Positions 24,905 to 33,859 of a stretch of DNA of 64,000 nucleotides are shown one piece after another; the first letter of the stretch is position 1; each line of letters opens with the position of its first letter. Origin of the DNA: Holophagaceae bacterium (lineage in GTDB: Bacteria > Acidobacteriota > Holophagae > Holophagales > Holophagaceae); contig JADKKO010000004.1 in NCBI GenBank assembly GCA_016720465.1, positions 310,001-374,000 of the forward strand. Reading direction: 5' to 3'. A program made the translations under genes and the position numbers. A model generated the notes under the pieces. It was given only the letters and a program-made list of their open reading frames with translations. It was not told where the DNA came from and did not search any database.

Positions 24905-25963
24905 ATGACCCAGTACATCAAGATTCCCGTCACTGTGCTTGGCGCCACCGGCGTGGTGGGCCAGCGCTTCGTGCGGCGCCTGGCCAACCATCCGCTCTTC
25001 ATCATCCAGCACCTGGCCGCCAGCGAGCGGAGTTCAGGCAAGCGCTACCGCGAGGCCTGCGCCTGGCGGCTGGATGGGGAGCCCTATGGGGGCCTGTCGG
25101 AACACATCCTGGTGGACGGGGACACGGACCACGCCATGTCGCCCATCGTGTTCAGCGCTCTGGATACGGGACCCGCCAACGACCTGGAGCCGAAATTCGC
25201 TGAAAAAGGCGCCCTGGTCTTCTCCAATGCCTCGGCCTTCCGCATGGCCAAGGAAGTCCCCCTGCTGGTGCCGGAGGTGAATCCCGACCACCTGAGGCTG
25301 ATCGAACTGCAGCACCGCCACCACGGCTGGAAGGGGGCCATCCTCTGCAATCCCAACTGCACGGCCACGGTGCTGGTCATGGCCCTCGCGCCGCTGCACC
25401 AGGCCTTCGGCGTCGAACAAGTCTTCATGACCTCCATGCAGGCGGTGAGCGGCGCGGGCTATCCCGGCGTGGCCAGCCTCGACATCCTGGGCAATGTGGT
25501 GCCCTTCATCCGCAATGAGGAAGAAAAAATCGAAGAGGAGATCCCCAAGATGCTCGGCCATTTCGCCCCGGAGGGCGTGGAAATGGCCGCCATCGCCGTG
25601 TCTGCGCTGTGCCACCGGGTGCCCGTGCTGGAGGGCCACACCGAAGCTGTGAGCGTGAAACTAAAAGGCAGCCCCACGCCCGCCCAGGTGCGCGAAGTGC
25701 TGCGCGCCTGGAGGCCCGAACCGCAGCAGCTTGGCCTGCCCTCCGCGCCCCCTGTGCCCATCCGTATCCATGATGCTGAGGACCGGCCCCAGGTGCGCCG
25801 GGATGTGGAATGCGATGGCGGCATGAGCGTGCACGTGGGCCGCATCCGGAACTGCCCGCTGCTGGGCATCAAGTTCTCCCTCATGGGCCACAACACGGAG
25901 CGGGGCGCCGCCGGCGGCAGCGTCCTCAACGCCGAATTGGCCCACGCCAAAGGCCTGCTGTGA
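24905..25963 (+). CDS. asd: aspartate-semialdehyde dehydrogenase
   Basis: 352 residues. It reduces aspartyl phosphate to aspartate semialdehyde with NADPH. The Rossmann motif is VLGATGVVGQRF (about 10-22), catalytic Cys152 is in CNPNCTATV, and MTSMQAVSGAGYPG and the His in SALCHRVPV follow. The long helix region RNEEEKIEEEIPKML is typical of the archaeal/fungal-like subfamily. It starts three bases after dapE, and its stop overlaps the lysC start. Confidence 0.95.
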   Translation: MTQYIKIPVTVLGATGVVGQRFVRRLANHPLFIIQHLAASERSSGKRYREACAWRLDGEPYGGLSEHILVDGDTDHAMSPIVFSALDTGPANDLEPKFAEKGALVFSNASAFRMAKEVPLLVPEVNPDHLRLIELQHRHHGWKGAILCNPNCTATVLVMALAPLHQAFGVEQVFMTSMQAVSGAGYPGVASLDILGNVVPFIRNEEEKIEEEIPKMLGHFAPEGVEMAAIAVSALCHRVPVLEGHTEAVSVKLKGSPTPAQVREVLRAWRPEPQQLGLPSAPPVPIRIHDAEDRPQVRRDVECDGGMSVHVGRIRNCPLLGIKFSLMGHNTERGAAGGSVLNAELAHAKGLL

Positions 25964-27357
25964 CACACCCGGTCCCGCCCACCAGCGTGGTGATGAAATT
26001 CGGCGGCAGCAGTGTCGCCGATGCGGCCTGCATGCGGCAGGCCGCGGGCCTCGTCCGGGATGCCCTTCCCGGAGCCCCGCTGGTGGTGCTTTCCGCCATG
26101 GGCAAGACCACAAACGCGCTGTTCACCGCCGCCACGGATGCGGAGCGGGGCGATCTGCCCGCCGCGCTGGACCGATTGAAGGAACTCATCCAGAACCACC
26201 GCCGGGCCGCCGAAAACCTGTTCGACGAAGCGGTGCCCGAAGTTCTGGACCAGGCGCTCACCGATGCCTTCGGCCAGATCGAACTGCTGCTCCGCGGCGT
26301 GGCGCTCCTGCGCGAGCTGAGCCCCCGGAGCCAGGATGCCATCGCCTCCTTCGGAGAACAGCTCTCCACGCGAATTTTCGAAGCCTTCCTGCGGCACCAG
26401 GGTGTGGAGGCGGCTTGGGTCGACGCCCGAACGGTCATGAGGACCGACGGCACCTTCGGCGAGGGCCAGCCGGACGCCGCGGCCATCCGGGGACTGGCCA
26501 GGGTCCATCTGGCGCCGCTCCTCGGCCCGGGTCGGGCCGTGGTCACGCAGGGCTACATCGGAGCCACGGAGGAGGGCCTCACCACCACGCTGGGGCGCGG
26601 TGGCAGCGACTATTCCGCGGCCCTGTTCGGCGCGGCCCTGCGGGCCGCCGAGGTGCAGATCTGGACGGATGTGGAGGGCGTCCTCACCTGCGATCCGCGC
26701 ATCGTGCCCGGTGCGCTCCCCATCCCGGAACTCAGTTTCGCGGAAGCCGCGGAACTGGCGGCCTTCGGAGCCAAGGTGCTCCATCCCGCCACCATCCAGC
26801 CGGCGGTGGAAGCCCGGATCCCCGTCACCGTGCGCCACACCCAGAAACCGAAGGGCCGCTTCACGACCATCACCGGCGAGGTCCACACGGGCCGCTCGGT
26901 CACAGCGCTGGCCAGCCGCGGTCCCATCACGGTGCTGACGGTGAGCAGTTCCCGGATGCTCGCCCAGAGCGGCTTCCTGGCGCGGCTCTTCGAGGTCTTC
27001 GGCCGCCTGAACATCAGCGTGGATCTGGTGGCCACGGCGGAAATCAGCGTGTCGCTGACTGTTGAATCGGACGCGCCGCTGAAGGCGCTCATCAAGGAGC
27101 TGTCCTCCTTCGCCACCATCCAGGTCGCCGAAGACCGGGCCATCGTGGCCGTGGTGGGCGAACGCTTGAAACACACGGCTGGACTGGGTTCCCGACTTTT
27201 CGGCGCCCTGGCGGACATCAATATCGAGATGATCTCGATGGGGGCCAACGAGATCAACCTGAGCATCGTCATCCAGCGCGAAAAGGTGGATGAAACCCTG
27301 CGCCGGCTCCACGCGGCGCTGATCGAATCCAAGGACGACGGGAGGGGGGCCGCATGA
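25960..27357 (+). CDS. lysC: aspartate kinase
   Basis: 465 residues from the GTG at 25960, which overlaps the asd stop (GTGA). Monofunctional aspartokinase: KFGGSSVAD substrate loop near residue 14, TLGRGGSDYSAA and WTDVEGVLTCDPR nucleotide region. Two ACT domains follow in the C-terminal 150 residues (VSSSRMLAQSGFLARLFEVF, and DINIEMISMGANEINLSIVI). The ACT domains make feedback inhibition by lysine and/or threonine likely. Confidence 0.95.
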   Translation: MTHPVPPTSVVMKFGGSSVADAACMRQAAGLVRDALPGAPLVVLSAMGKTTNALFTAATDAERGDLPAALDRLKELIQNHRRAAENLFDEAVPEVLDQALTDAFGQIELLLRGVALLRELSPRSQDAIASFGEQLSTRIFEAFLRHQGVEAAWVDARTVMRTDGTFGEGQPDAAAIRGLARVHLAPLLGPGRAVVTQGYIGATEEGLTTTLGRGGSDYSAALFGAALRAAEVQIWTDVEGVLTCDPRIVPGALPIPELSFAEAAELAAFGAKVLHPATIQPAVEARIPVTVRHTQKPKGRFTTITGEVHTGRSVTALASRGPITVLTVSSSRMLAQSGFLARLFEVFGRLNISVDLVATAEISVSLTVESDAPLKALIKELSSFATIQVAEDRAIVAVVGERLKHTAGLGSRLFGALADINIEMISMGANEINLSIVIQREKVDETLRRLHAALIESKDDGRGAA

Positions 27358-28076
27358 AGATCGGTGTGTTCGGGAGAGGCCGCCTGGGATCGGCCATCGC
27401 GGAATTGGCCGGGCCGGACCTGGCCTGGTGCATCGGGCGGAATGAAATCCCCCTGGACGATGTGGATGTCGCCATCGACGCCAGTTCCGGCGCCGCGGTT
27501 TCCCCGCACCTGGACTGGTGCCTCGAACAGGGCGCGGATTTCCTGATCGGCACCACCGGATGGGAAATCCCCAATCTGTCCGATCGCATCGGCCAGAAAA
27601 TCGCGGTCCTCACCGCGCCGAATTTTTCGCTGACCGTCGCGCTCTACGCGCGGTTGAGCCTGATCCTCGCGCGCTTCGCGGCCCAGGACGAAAGCAAGGA
27701 TCCCTACCTGGTGGAACACCACCACGCACGGAAGCACGATGCCCCCAGCGGCACCGCGAAGCTGCTGGCGGCCACGCTCATGAAGGGCTGTCCGCGCAAG
27801 ACCGAATGGGCCATCCCGGCCGCTGGCCAGGACGTCAAGCCGTTCCAGCTCAACGTCTCCAGCATCCGCGCGGGCTACACCTACAGCTCCCATATCGTGG
27901 GCCTGGACTCGCCCGGGGAAGTGCTCGAGCTGCATCATTCGGCCCGGTCCGCCATGCCCTATGCCGAAGGCGCGCTCCAGGCCGCCCGGTGGATCCGGGG
28001 TCGGAAAGGCGTGTTCACCATGGCCGAAGTCGCCAAGGAATTGCTAGATCCGCTGTTTCTGGAGGTGAATCCATGA
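27354..28076 (+). CDS. dapB: 4-hydroxy-tetrahydrodipicolinate reductase
   Basis: 240 residues. NAD(P)H-dependent reductase of the diaminopimelate route. The N-terminal motif is GVFGRGRLGSAI, with the second Gly of the usual GxxGRMG replaced by Arg-Leu. The signature is EHHHARKHDAPSGTAK, with catalytic His and Lys. The gene is short compared with E. coli DapB (273 aa) but complete. Its ATG overlaps the lysC stop by four bases and its stop overlaps dapA. Confidence 0.94.
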   Translation: MKIGVFGRGRLGSAIAELAGPDLAWCIGRNEIPLDDVDVAIDASSGAAVSPHLDWCLEQGADFLIGTTGWEIPNLSDRIGQKIAVLTAPNFSLTVALYARLSLILARFAAQDESKDPYLVEHHHARKHDAPSGTAKLLAATLMKGCPRKTEWAIPAAGQDVKPFQLNVSSIRAGYTYSSHIVGLDSPGEVLELHHSARSAMPYAEGALQAARWIRGRKGVFTMAEVAKELLDPLFLEVNP

Positions 28077-28978
28077 GCGCGATTTTCAAAGGACTCGGGG
28101 TGGCGCTGGCCACGCCCTTCACCCCCGGCGGCGCCGTGGACCTGCCGGCCTTCAAACGCCTGGTGAAGCATGTGGTCCATGGGGGCGTGGACTTCCTGGT
28201 GGTGCTGGGCTCCACCGGCGAGGCAGCCACCCTGAACGATTCGGAACGGGACGCGTTGATCATCGCCTGCCGCGACATGGCCAACGGAAAACCGGTGGTG
28301 GTGGGCGCGGGCAGCAGCTCCACGGCCCAGGCGGCGGGGTGGTGCGCCCGGGCCCAGAACCTTGGCGCCGACGGCGTCCTGGTGGTCACCCCGCCCTACA
28401 ACAAGCCCACGGCCTCAGGCCTGGTCGCCCACTACCAGGCCGCAGCCGACGCCGCGCCGGGCCTGCCGATCATCGTCTACAACGTGCCCGGCCGCACAGG
28501 ACAAAACCTGGTGCCTTCGACCCTGGCGCTGCTTTGGGAAAACCCGCAGGTGGTCGCAGTGAAAGAATCCAGCGGCAACCTCGGGCAGATTGTCGAAGAG
28601 ATCAGCAGCCTTCCGCCAGGAAAGACACTGTTGTCGGGCGATGACAATCTGGCGCTGCCCAGCATCGCCGCGGGCGCCAAGGGCTTGATCTCCGTGCTCG
28701 GAAACCTGCTGCCCCGGGAGACCAAGGCCCTGGTCGATGCAGCGCTGGCCGGCGACCTGGAGGAGGCCCAAGCCCATCAGACCCGGCTGCTGCCGCTCAT
28801 CAATGCGCTGTTCGCGGAGAGCAATCCCATCCCGTTGAAGGCGGGCCTCAAGCTCCTGGGCATGGGCGGGGACATGCTGCGCCTGCCCCTCACGCCGCCT
28901 GAAGCCTCCACACGCCAGCGCCTCGCCGAAGCGCTCTGCCTCGCGGCCGAGGGCACCCTTCCGGGAATATCGTTATGA
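28073..28978 (+). CDS. dapA: 4-hydroxy-tetrahydrodipicolinate synthase
   Basis: 301 residues. Condenses pyruvate and aspartate semialdehyde. The TIM barrel shows LGSTGEAATL with Thr48, TPPYNKP with Tyr109, IVYNVPGRTG with Tyr136 and the Schiff-base Lys164 in VAVKESSGN. GGAGG seven bases upstream fixes the ATG at 28073, which overlaps the dapB stop. Confidence 0.96.
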   Translation: MSAIFKGLGVALATPFTPGGAVDLPAFKRLVKHVVHGGVDFLVVLGSTGEAATLNDSERDALIIACRDMANGKPVVVGAGSSSTAQAAGWCARAQNLGADGVLVVTPPYNKPTASGLVAHYQAAADAAPGLPIIVYNVPGRTGQNLVPSTLALLWENPQVVAVKESSGNLGQIVEEISSLPPGKTLLSGDDNLALPSIAAGAKGLISVLGNLLPRETKALVDAALAGDLEEAQAHQTRLLPLINALFAESNPIPLKAGLKLLGMGGDMLRLPLTPPEASTRQRLAEALCLAAEGTLPGISL

Positions 28979-29790
28979 ATCTTGACGATCTGAAAAGCTT
29001 CTACAGCCAAAGCGCGGATGCCATCGCTTCGGATCCGCGCCGGCCTGAAGCCCACGAAGGCCTGCTGGCGGCGTTGGAATCCGGATCGCTGCGCGCCGCG
29101 GAGCCGGACGGGAAGGGTGGCTGGCGCGTCAACGCCTGGGTGAAGCAGGCCATCCTGTCCGGCTTCCGGAATTCTTCCATGCAGGATCTTTCGGTGCCGG
29201 GCTTCGCCTTCTTCGACAAGGGCGCCTACCCGGCCCGGAGCTTCACTCTGGAAGATGGTGTGCGCATCGTGCCCGGCGGCAGCACCCTGCGCCGCGGGGC
29301 CTTCATTGCGAAAGGCGTGGTGGTGATGCCCCCGGCCTACGTGAACGTGGGCGCCTATGTGGATGAAGGCACGCTGGTGGACAGCCACGCGCTCGTGGGC
29401 TCCTGCGCCCAGGTGGGCAAGCGCGTCCACGTGAGCGCCGCGGCTCAAGTAGGCGGCGTGCTGGAACCCGCCGGCGCCAGCCCTGTGATCATCGAGGATG
29501 ATGTCTTCGTGGGCGGCCTGGTGGGCCTGTTCGAAGGCATCCATGTGCGGGCCCGCGCCGTACTGGCCAGCGGCGTCATCATCACCGGCTCCACTACTAT
29601 TTACGATTTGATAAAGGGCAGGGAATGGCGCAAGGAAGTCCCCGAAGGCGCCGTGGTGGTGCAGGGTTCCAGGCCCGCCAGCGGCGGCTTTGCCAAGGAA
29701 AATGGCCTTCAGGTCTCAGCGCCCATGATCGTGAAATACCGTGACGCGCGAACCGATGCCGCTACGACCCTCGAAGACGCATTGCGATGA
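28975..29790 (+). CDS. dapD: tetrahydrodipicolinate N-succinyltransferase
   Basis: 271 residues, normal length. Uses succinyl-CoA to make N-succinyl-2-amino-6-oxopimelate. An alpha-helical N-terminal domain (about 1-90, with FRNSSMQDLSVPGFAFFDKG at the end) is followed by a left-handed beta helix with hexapeptide repeats (MPPAYVNVGAYVDEGTLVDS, CAQVGKRVHVSAAAQVGGV). The gene establishes that the succinylase branch of the pathway is used. Overlaps its neighbours by four bases at both ends. Confidence 0.96.
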   Translation: MNLDDLKSFYSQSADAIASDPRRPEAHEGLLAALESGSLRAAEPDGKGGWRVNAWVKQAILSGFRNSSMQDLSVPGFAFFDKGAYPARSFTLEDGVRIVPGGSTLRRGAFIAKGVVVMPPAYVNVGAYVDEGTLVDSHALVGSCAQVGKRVHVSAAAQVGGVLEPAGASPVIIEDDVFVGGLVGLFEGIHVRARAVLASGVIITGSTTIYDLIKGREWRKEVPEGAVVVQGSRPASGGFAKENGLQVSAPMIVKYRDARTDAATTLEDALR

Positions 29791-30938
29791 GCCGCGCGAC
29801 AGGCGACGATCAAGTCATGCTGCAGCCCGCCCTCCGCCTCGCCCAACTCAAGCCGTCGCCCATCCGCATGCTCAGCGAAGGCGCAGCGCCCTCGGTCATC
29901 CCCCTGGGCCTCGGGGAACCCACCTGGGATATGCCGGCTGCCGGATTGAAGGCCCTGAGGGAGACCTCCGGCCCCTGCCCCTACGGCCCCAATTTCGGCC
30001 TGCCGGAACTGCGCGACGCCGTGGCCAAGTTCCACGGCGCCACCCGGGATGAAGTGCTCATCACCTGCGGCAGCGAAGGCGCCCTCTTCTCCCTGTTCCT
30101 CGCCTTCCTCAATCCAGGCGACGAGGTCCTGGTGCCGGATCCGTTCTTCCCGGCCTACACCTCGCTGGCCCACCTGGCCGGGGCCGAAGCCGTGTTCTAC
30201 CCGTTGGATGCCTCGGACCGGTTCCGCCTGAAAGCGGACCCCGTCATTGCGGCACTCCGCTCCAATCCAAACATCAAGGCGGTGGTGGTGAATTCGCCCT
30301 CGAACCCCACCGGCGGCGCCACCACGCCGGATGAACTGCGGCGCATCGCGGAGGCCTGCGAAGCCCGCCGTGTAATGCTCGTGAGCGACGAGGTGTACCT
30401 GGATCTCCACTTCGGGACGCGACCGCCGAGCTTGCGCGATGTCTCCGGCTATGCTCTGGTCATCACCTCCGTAAGCAAGGCCTGGGGCTCGCCGGGCCTC
30501 CGCGTGGGCTGGATCCTGGGCGACCCTGGCTGGCTTGGCCCCGCCCGCACCGTGCACGGATACGCCGTCACCGGCGCCACGCATCCGGCCCAGCGCGCAG
30601 CGCAGGCGCTGGTGGAGGATTCCCAGAACATATTCATCGCCGCCCAGCACGAGATCCGCGTGCGCTGGGAGGCGCTGCGGGCCGCCCTGAACACCCATTT
30701 AGGCCAGGACGCCGCGCCGCCGGATGGGGCGTTCTATCACTGGATGGAGCTACCCGACGCCGCCCTGGCCGATCCATGGGCCTTCTGCATCCGCCTGCGT
30801 GACGAGGGCGGTGTCGTGCTGGTGCCGGGTTCCACCTTCGGGGAGCAGGGAAAGCGCTTCGCACGCTTGAGTTTCGCCGCGTCTCCCGAGCAGATCACCG
30901 AGGGAGTCAGGCGCATGGCGCCCTTCTGGAAGGCCTGA
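29787..30938 (+). CDS. dapC: class I aminotransferase, probable N-succinyl-DAP aminotransferase
   Basis: 383 residues, fold-type I PLP enzyme: CGSEGALFSLFLAFL, NSPSNPTGG with the conserved Asn, VSDEVYLDLHF and the PLP-binding Lys in SVSKAWGSPGLRVGW. The operon lacks any other transaminase, and the missing step between dapD and dapE needs one, so a DapC role with glutamate as amino donor is likely. The sequence alone would fit several aspartate-type aminotransferases. Confidence 0.8.
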   Translation: MSRATGDDQVMLQPALRLAQLKPSPIRMLSEGAAPSVIPLGLGEPTWDMPAAGLKALRETSGPCPYGPNFGLPELRDAVAKFHGATRDEVLITCGSEGALFSLFLAFLNPGDEVLVPDPFFPAYTSLAHLAGAEAVFYPLDASDRFRLKADPVIAALRSNPNIKAVVVNSPSNPTGGATTPDELRRIAEACEARRVMLVSDEVYLDLHFGTRPPSLRDVSGYALVITSVSKAWGSPGLRVGWILGDPGWLGPARTVHGYAVTGATHPAQRAAQALVEDSQNIFIAAQHEIRVRWEALRAALNTHLGQDAAPPDGAFYHWMELPDAALADPWAFCIRLRDEGGVVLVPGSTFGEQGKRFARLSFAASPEQITEGVRRMAPFWKA

Positions 30939-32092
30939 TGAGCCTCTTCCCCTTCGCTGACGACGCCTGCTCTGCCCTCGCGGAAGCCCACGGGACGCCC
31001 CTCTTCGCCTACCACGGCCCCACCGCCGGGGCCCAGTTCAAGCGCCTTCGCGCAGCCTTGCCGGAAAACGTCCGCCTGGCCTACGCGGTGAAGGCCAACC
31101 CCCATCCGGAATTGCTGCAACAGTTCGCGGCCCTGGGCGCCAGCTTCGACTGCGCCTCGATCGGGGAATTGCGCCGCGTGAAGGAATTGTCCTTGCCACC
31201 TGGACGCATCTTTTTCGCAGGCCCTGGGAAACGCCGAGAAGAACTGGAGCTCGCGCTAAAGATGAAAGTGCGGATCCAGGCCGAAGGCTGGGAGGATCTG
31301 GCCCGCCTTGATGAAATAAGCGGAACAGAATTAGCCGTGAATCTGCGTGTCCACCCCTCGACCGGCGCCGAGGAGGGCAACCGCATCATCGGCGGCGTCG
31401 GGCCTTCGGCCTTTGGGGTCGATGAAGAACAACTGCCTGGCATTCTTGAACGAGCGAAAGCCTTGAGCCATGTCCGCATCCGCGGTCTCCACGTGTTCGC
31501 CGCCAGCAATCAGCGTGATGTGCGGAAACTGCTCGCCACGCACCGCATGGTGCTGGAGATGGCCGCCCGCTTGCATCGCGAACACGGACTGGATCTCGAA
31601 CAGATCGATCTCGGCGGCGGCCTGGGCGTGGCCTACTCGGCCGATCAACCGGAGCTGGATGTGGAGGCGCTGGGCCGGGGCCTCAGCCAATTGCAGCGCG
31701 AACATTCCTGGTTCAAGGGCGAACTGATCCTGGAACCTGGCCGTTTCCTCGCAGCGCCCTGCGGCCTCTACCTGGCCCGCGTGGTCCGCATCAAGGAAAG
31801 CCGCGGCACGCGCTTCGCGATTCTCGAAGGCGGCATCAACCACCTGCTGCGGCCGCTCCTCACGGGCGAATCCTTTCCCGTGCGGGCGGTGGGGAAGTCG
31901 GGGCCAATGGCGCGTACCACGTTGGCGGGCCCGCTCTGCACCAGCCTGGATCGCGTGGGTGAAGCGGACCTGCCAGCGGACCTCGCTCCCGGCGATCTCC
32001 TGGCTTTCGGCCGCACCGGCGCCTACGGATTCAGCGAGGGCATGACCCACTTCCTGAGCCATCCAGTCCCACCGGAGATCTGGGTGGCGTGA
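30938..32092 (+). CDS. lysA: LysA-like diaminopimelate decarboxylase with divergent active site
   Basis: 384 residues, fold-type III PLP decarboxylase. The PLP lysine is K52 (YAVKANPHPELL). The glycine loop is IDLGGGLGVAY and the substrate-phosphate region is LEPGRFLAAPCG. Where true LysA enzymes have C-E-S-G-D, this protein has GPLCTSLDRVGEADLP, and the histidine motif (HIGSQ) reads HVFAASNQRD. Both resemble decarboxylases linked to exosortase or siderophore clusters. Its place as last gene of a riboswitch-controlled lysine operon still argues for meso-DAP decarboxylation. Overlaps the aminotransferase stop by one base. Confidence 0.75.
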   Translation: MSLFPFADDACSALAEAHGTPLFAYHGPTAGAQFKRLRAALPENVRLAYAVKANPHPELLQQFAALGASFDCASIGELRRVKELSLPPGRIFFAGPGKRREELELALKMKVRIQAEGWEDLARLDEISGTELAVNLRVHPSTGAEEGNRIIGGVGPSAFGVDEEQLPGILERAKALSHVRIRGLHVFAASNQRDVRKLLATHRMVLEMAARLHREHGLDLEQIDLGGGLGVAYSADQPELDVEALGRGLSQLQREHSWFKGELILEPGRFLAAPCGLYLARVVRIKESRGTRFAILEGGINHLLRPLLTGESFPVRAVGKSGPMARTTLAGPLCTSLDRVGEADLPADLAPGDLLAFGRTGAYGFSEGMTHFLSHPVPPEIWVA

Positions 32093-32140
32093 TCGGGCTC
32101 TGGGGTGCTCTCGACCCGCGCTCAGTGGTTTTCTGACGGC

Positions 32141-33106
32141 CTACAGCCGGATGACCTTGGTGGCGAGCAGCAGCAGGAACACCAGCAGCAGAAGCATGGG
32201 CAAGAACAGCAGTCCGCACAGCGCCAGCGCCACCACGGCCATGCCCCGGCCCTCCCGGGCGCCCGCGTGCCGTAGGGATCGCAGCGAGGCGATACCAAGC
32301 AGAAGCGAGGTCAGCCACGCTGCCAAAGGCCGGATCCACTGGGCGGCCAAGTCGAATCCACCATGGCCGAAACGGCCTGAGACCACCATCAGAAGCGCCA
32401 GGAGCGGAGCGCTCAGGATGAATGCGAGGGCCATCTGGCCGAGGCTGCGGCCCCGCAATGCCTCGTCGCCCCCATCGGACCATTCGCCTCTCATGGCTTC
32501 GGTAGGCCGGCGCAAGGCATCCCAGGCCGCTGCCAGCAGCGGATGTCCGCCGACCAGCGCTCCGAAGCCCAGCAGGAAGGGCCCCAGGAACCCAAGCCCG
32601 CCCAGCATCGCCAGGACCGCGGCGGCAGCGTCGAAGGTGCCGCCGCTCTGCTCCTCGCGGGAGGCCATGAGCAGAATCAGGGGCACGGCGGCGATGAAGG
32701 GCGCTACCAGCGGGTCGAGGCGCAGGTAGGCGTAGCCGAGCCCGCCGAGCTCCGCATGCCGGAAACGAAGGACCAGCCCGATGGCCACGTGCGCGAGCCA
32801 GATCACCAGGGACGCCATGAAGGCGGCACGCCTCAGCGGCCCTGGATTTTCATCCTGCTGGCCCTTCAAACCCAGCAGGATGGCCCCGCCGCCCAGGACC
32901 CAAAACACGGCCGTGAAGCCCCAGGAAAGGACCGCGGCTCCCGGGCCGAGCAGCCGCATGGCCGGGCCGAACACCAGGCCCGATGCCACGGGCCAGACCA
33001 GCGCCGCCCAAAACAACAGATGCGCGTGCCCCAGCGGGATCCAAGGCGAAGGCCCTTCCGCTTCCTGGGCAGCCGTGGTTGAAGGTGTTTCGGGTTCGGG
33101 AGGCAT
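32141..33106 (-). CDS. integral membrane protein of unknown function
   Basis: 321 residues with a hydrophilic N-terminus of about 20 residues and eight or more membrane helices, for example ILLMASREEQ-flanked segments and the C-terminal GMAVVALALCGLLFLPMLLL. No catalytic motif is visible. It lies between the convergent lysine operon and kdpE. It is transcribed in the same direction as kdp, but it follows kdpE by 60 bases and may be a separate or read-through gene. Confidence 0.7.
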   Translation of the reverse strand: MPPEPETPSTTAAQEAEGPSPWIPLGHAHLLFWAALVWPVASGLVFGPAMRLLGPGAAVLSWGFTAVFWVLGGGAILLGLKGQQDENPGPLRRAAFMASLVIWLAHVAIGLVLRFRHAELGGLGYAYLRLDPLVAPFIAAVPLILLMASREEQSGGTFDAAAAVLAMLGGLGFLGPFLLGFGALVGGHPLLAAAWDALRRPTEAMRGEWSDGGDEALRGRSLGQMALAFILSAPLLALLMVVSGRFGHGGFDLAAQWIRPLAAWLTSLLLGIASLRSLRHAGAREGRGMAVVALALCGLLFLPMLLLLVFLLLLATKVIRL

Positions 33107-33166
33107 GGAAAAGTCTATCGCTTCGCCGAAGTCCTCGAACCGCTCCTACAGAAGAGAAATGGATTT

Positions 33167-33859
33167 CTACTCCAGCTTCAGGCGATAGCCAACCCCCGGC
33201 TCGGTGATGAGATGCTTGGGCCTCGCGGAGTCCTCCTCCAGCTTCTGCCGGAGTTGCGCCATGTAGACGCGGAGGTAGTGGGGCTGGGCCCCCGCAGAGG
33301 CGCCCCAGACTTCCTTCAGCAGCATGTGATGGGTGAGCACCTTGCCAGCGTGCCGGATCAGTGTGGTGAGCAGCTTGTATTCGTTGGGTGTGAGATGGAC
33401 TTCAACGCCCTCCACCCGCACTTCGCGTTTCGCCAGGTCCACCCGCCAGCGTCCCAGCTCGAAAATCGGATCCTCCGCTTCCCCGCGGCGCTGGGTGTGG
33501 CGCAGCGCCACGCGGATGCGCGCCAGCAGCTCGCCGACGCCGAAAGGTTTCGTCAGGTAATCATCCGCTCCGGCATCCAGAGCCTTCACTTTGTCCTCTT
33601 CCTGCCCCCGGGCCGAGATGACGAGGATGGGGCGGTCCGTCCACCCGCGCAGGCGCCGGGTCAGTTCCAGGCCGTCCAAGTCTGGCAGCCCCAGGTCTGT
33701 GAGGATGACATCGGGCTGATGAAGCGTGGCCAGACGCATGCCCTCCTCGGCGGTGGCGGCTTCCAACATCCGGTAGCCGTGGCTTTGCAGCGAGGCCCTC
33801 AAGAACCGCAGCATCTGGGGTTCGTCCTCCACCACCAGGAGCGTGATTTCTCCGGTCAT
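33167..33859 (-). CDS. kdpE: KdpE response regulator
   Basis: 230 residues. OmpR family: receiver domain (1-120) with E11-D12, phospho-acceptor D55 (LTDLGLPDLDG) and Lys in LTKPFGVGE, then a winged-helix domain (about 130-228; EYKLLTTLIRHAGKVLTHHM). Its ATG overlaps the kdpD stop by four bases. It should activate the operon that encodes it when potassium is scarce. Confidence 0.95.
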   Translation of the reverse strand: MTGEITLLVVEDEPQMLRFLRASLQSHGYRMLEAATAEEGMRLATLHQPDVILTDLGLPDLDGLELTRRLRGWTDRPILVISARGQEEDKVKALDAGADDYLTKPFGVGELLARIRVALRHTQRRGEAEDPIFELGRWRVDLAKREVRVEGVEVHLTPNEYKLLTTLIRHAGKVLTHHMLLKEVWGASAGAQPHYLRVYMAQLRQKLEEDSARPKHLITEPGVGYRLKLE

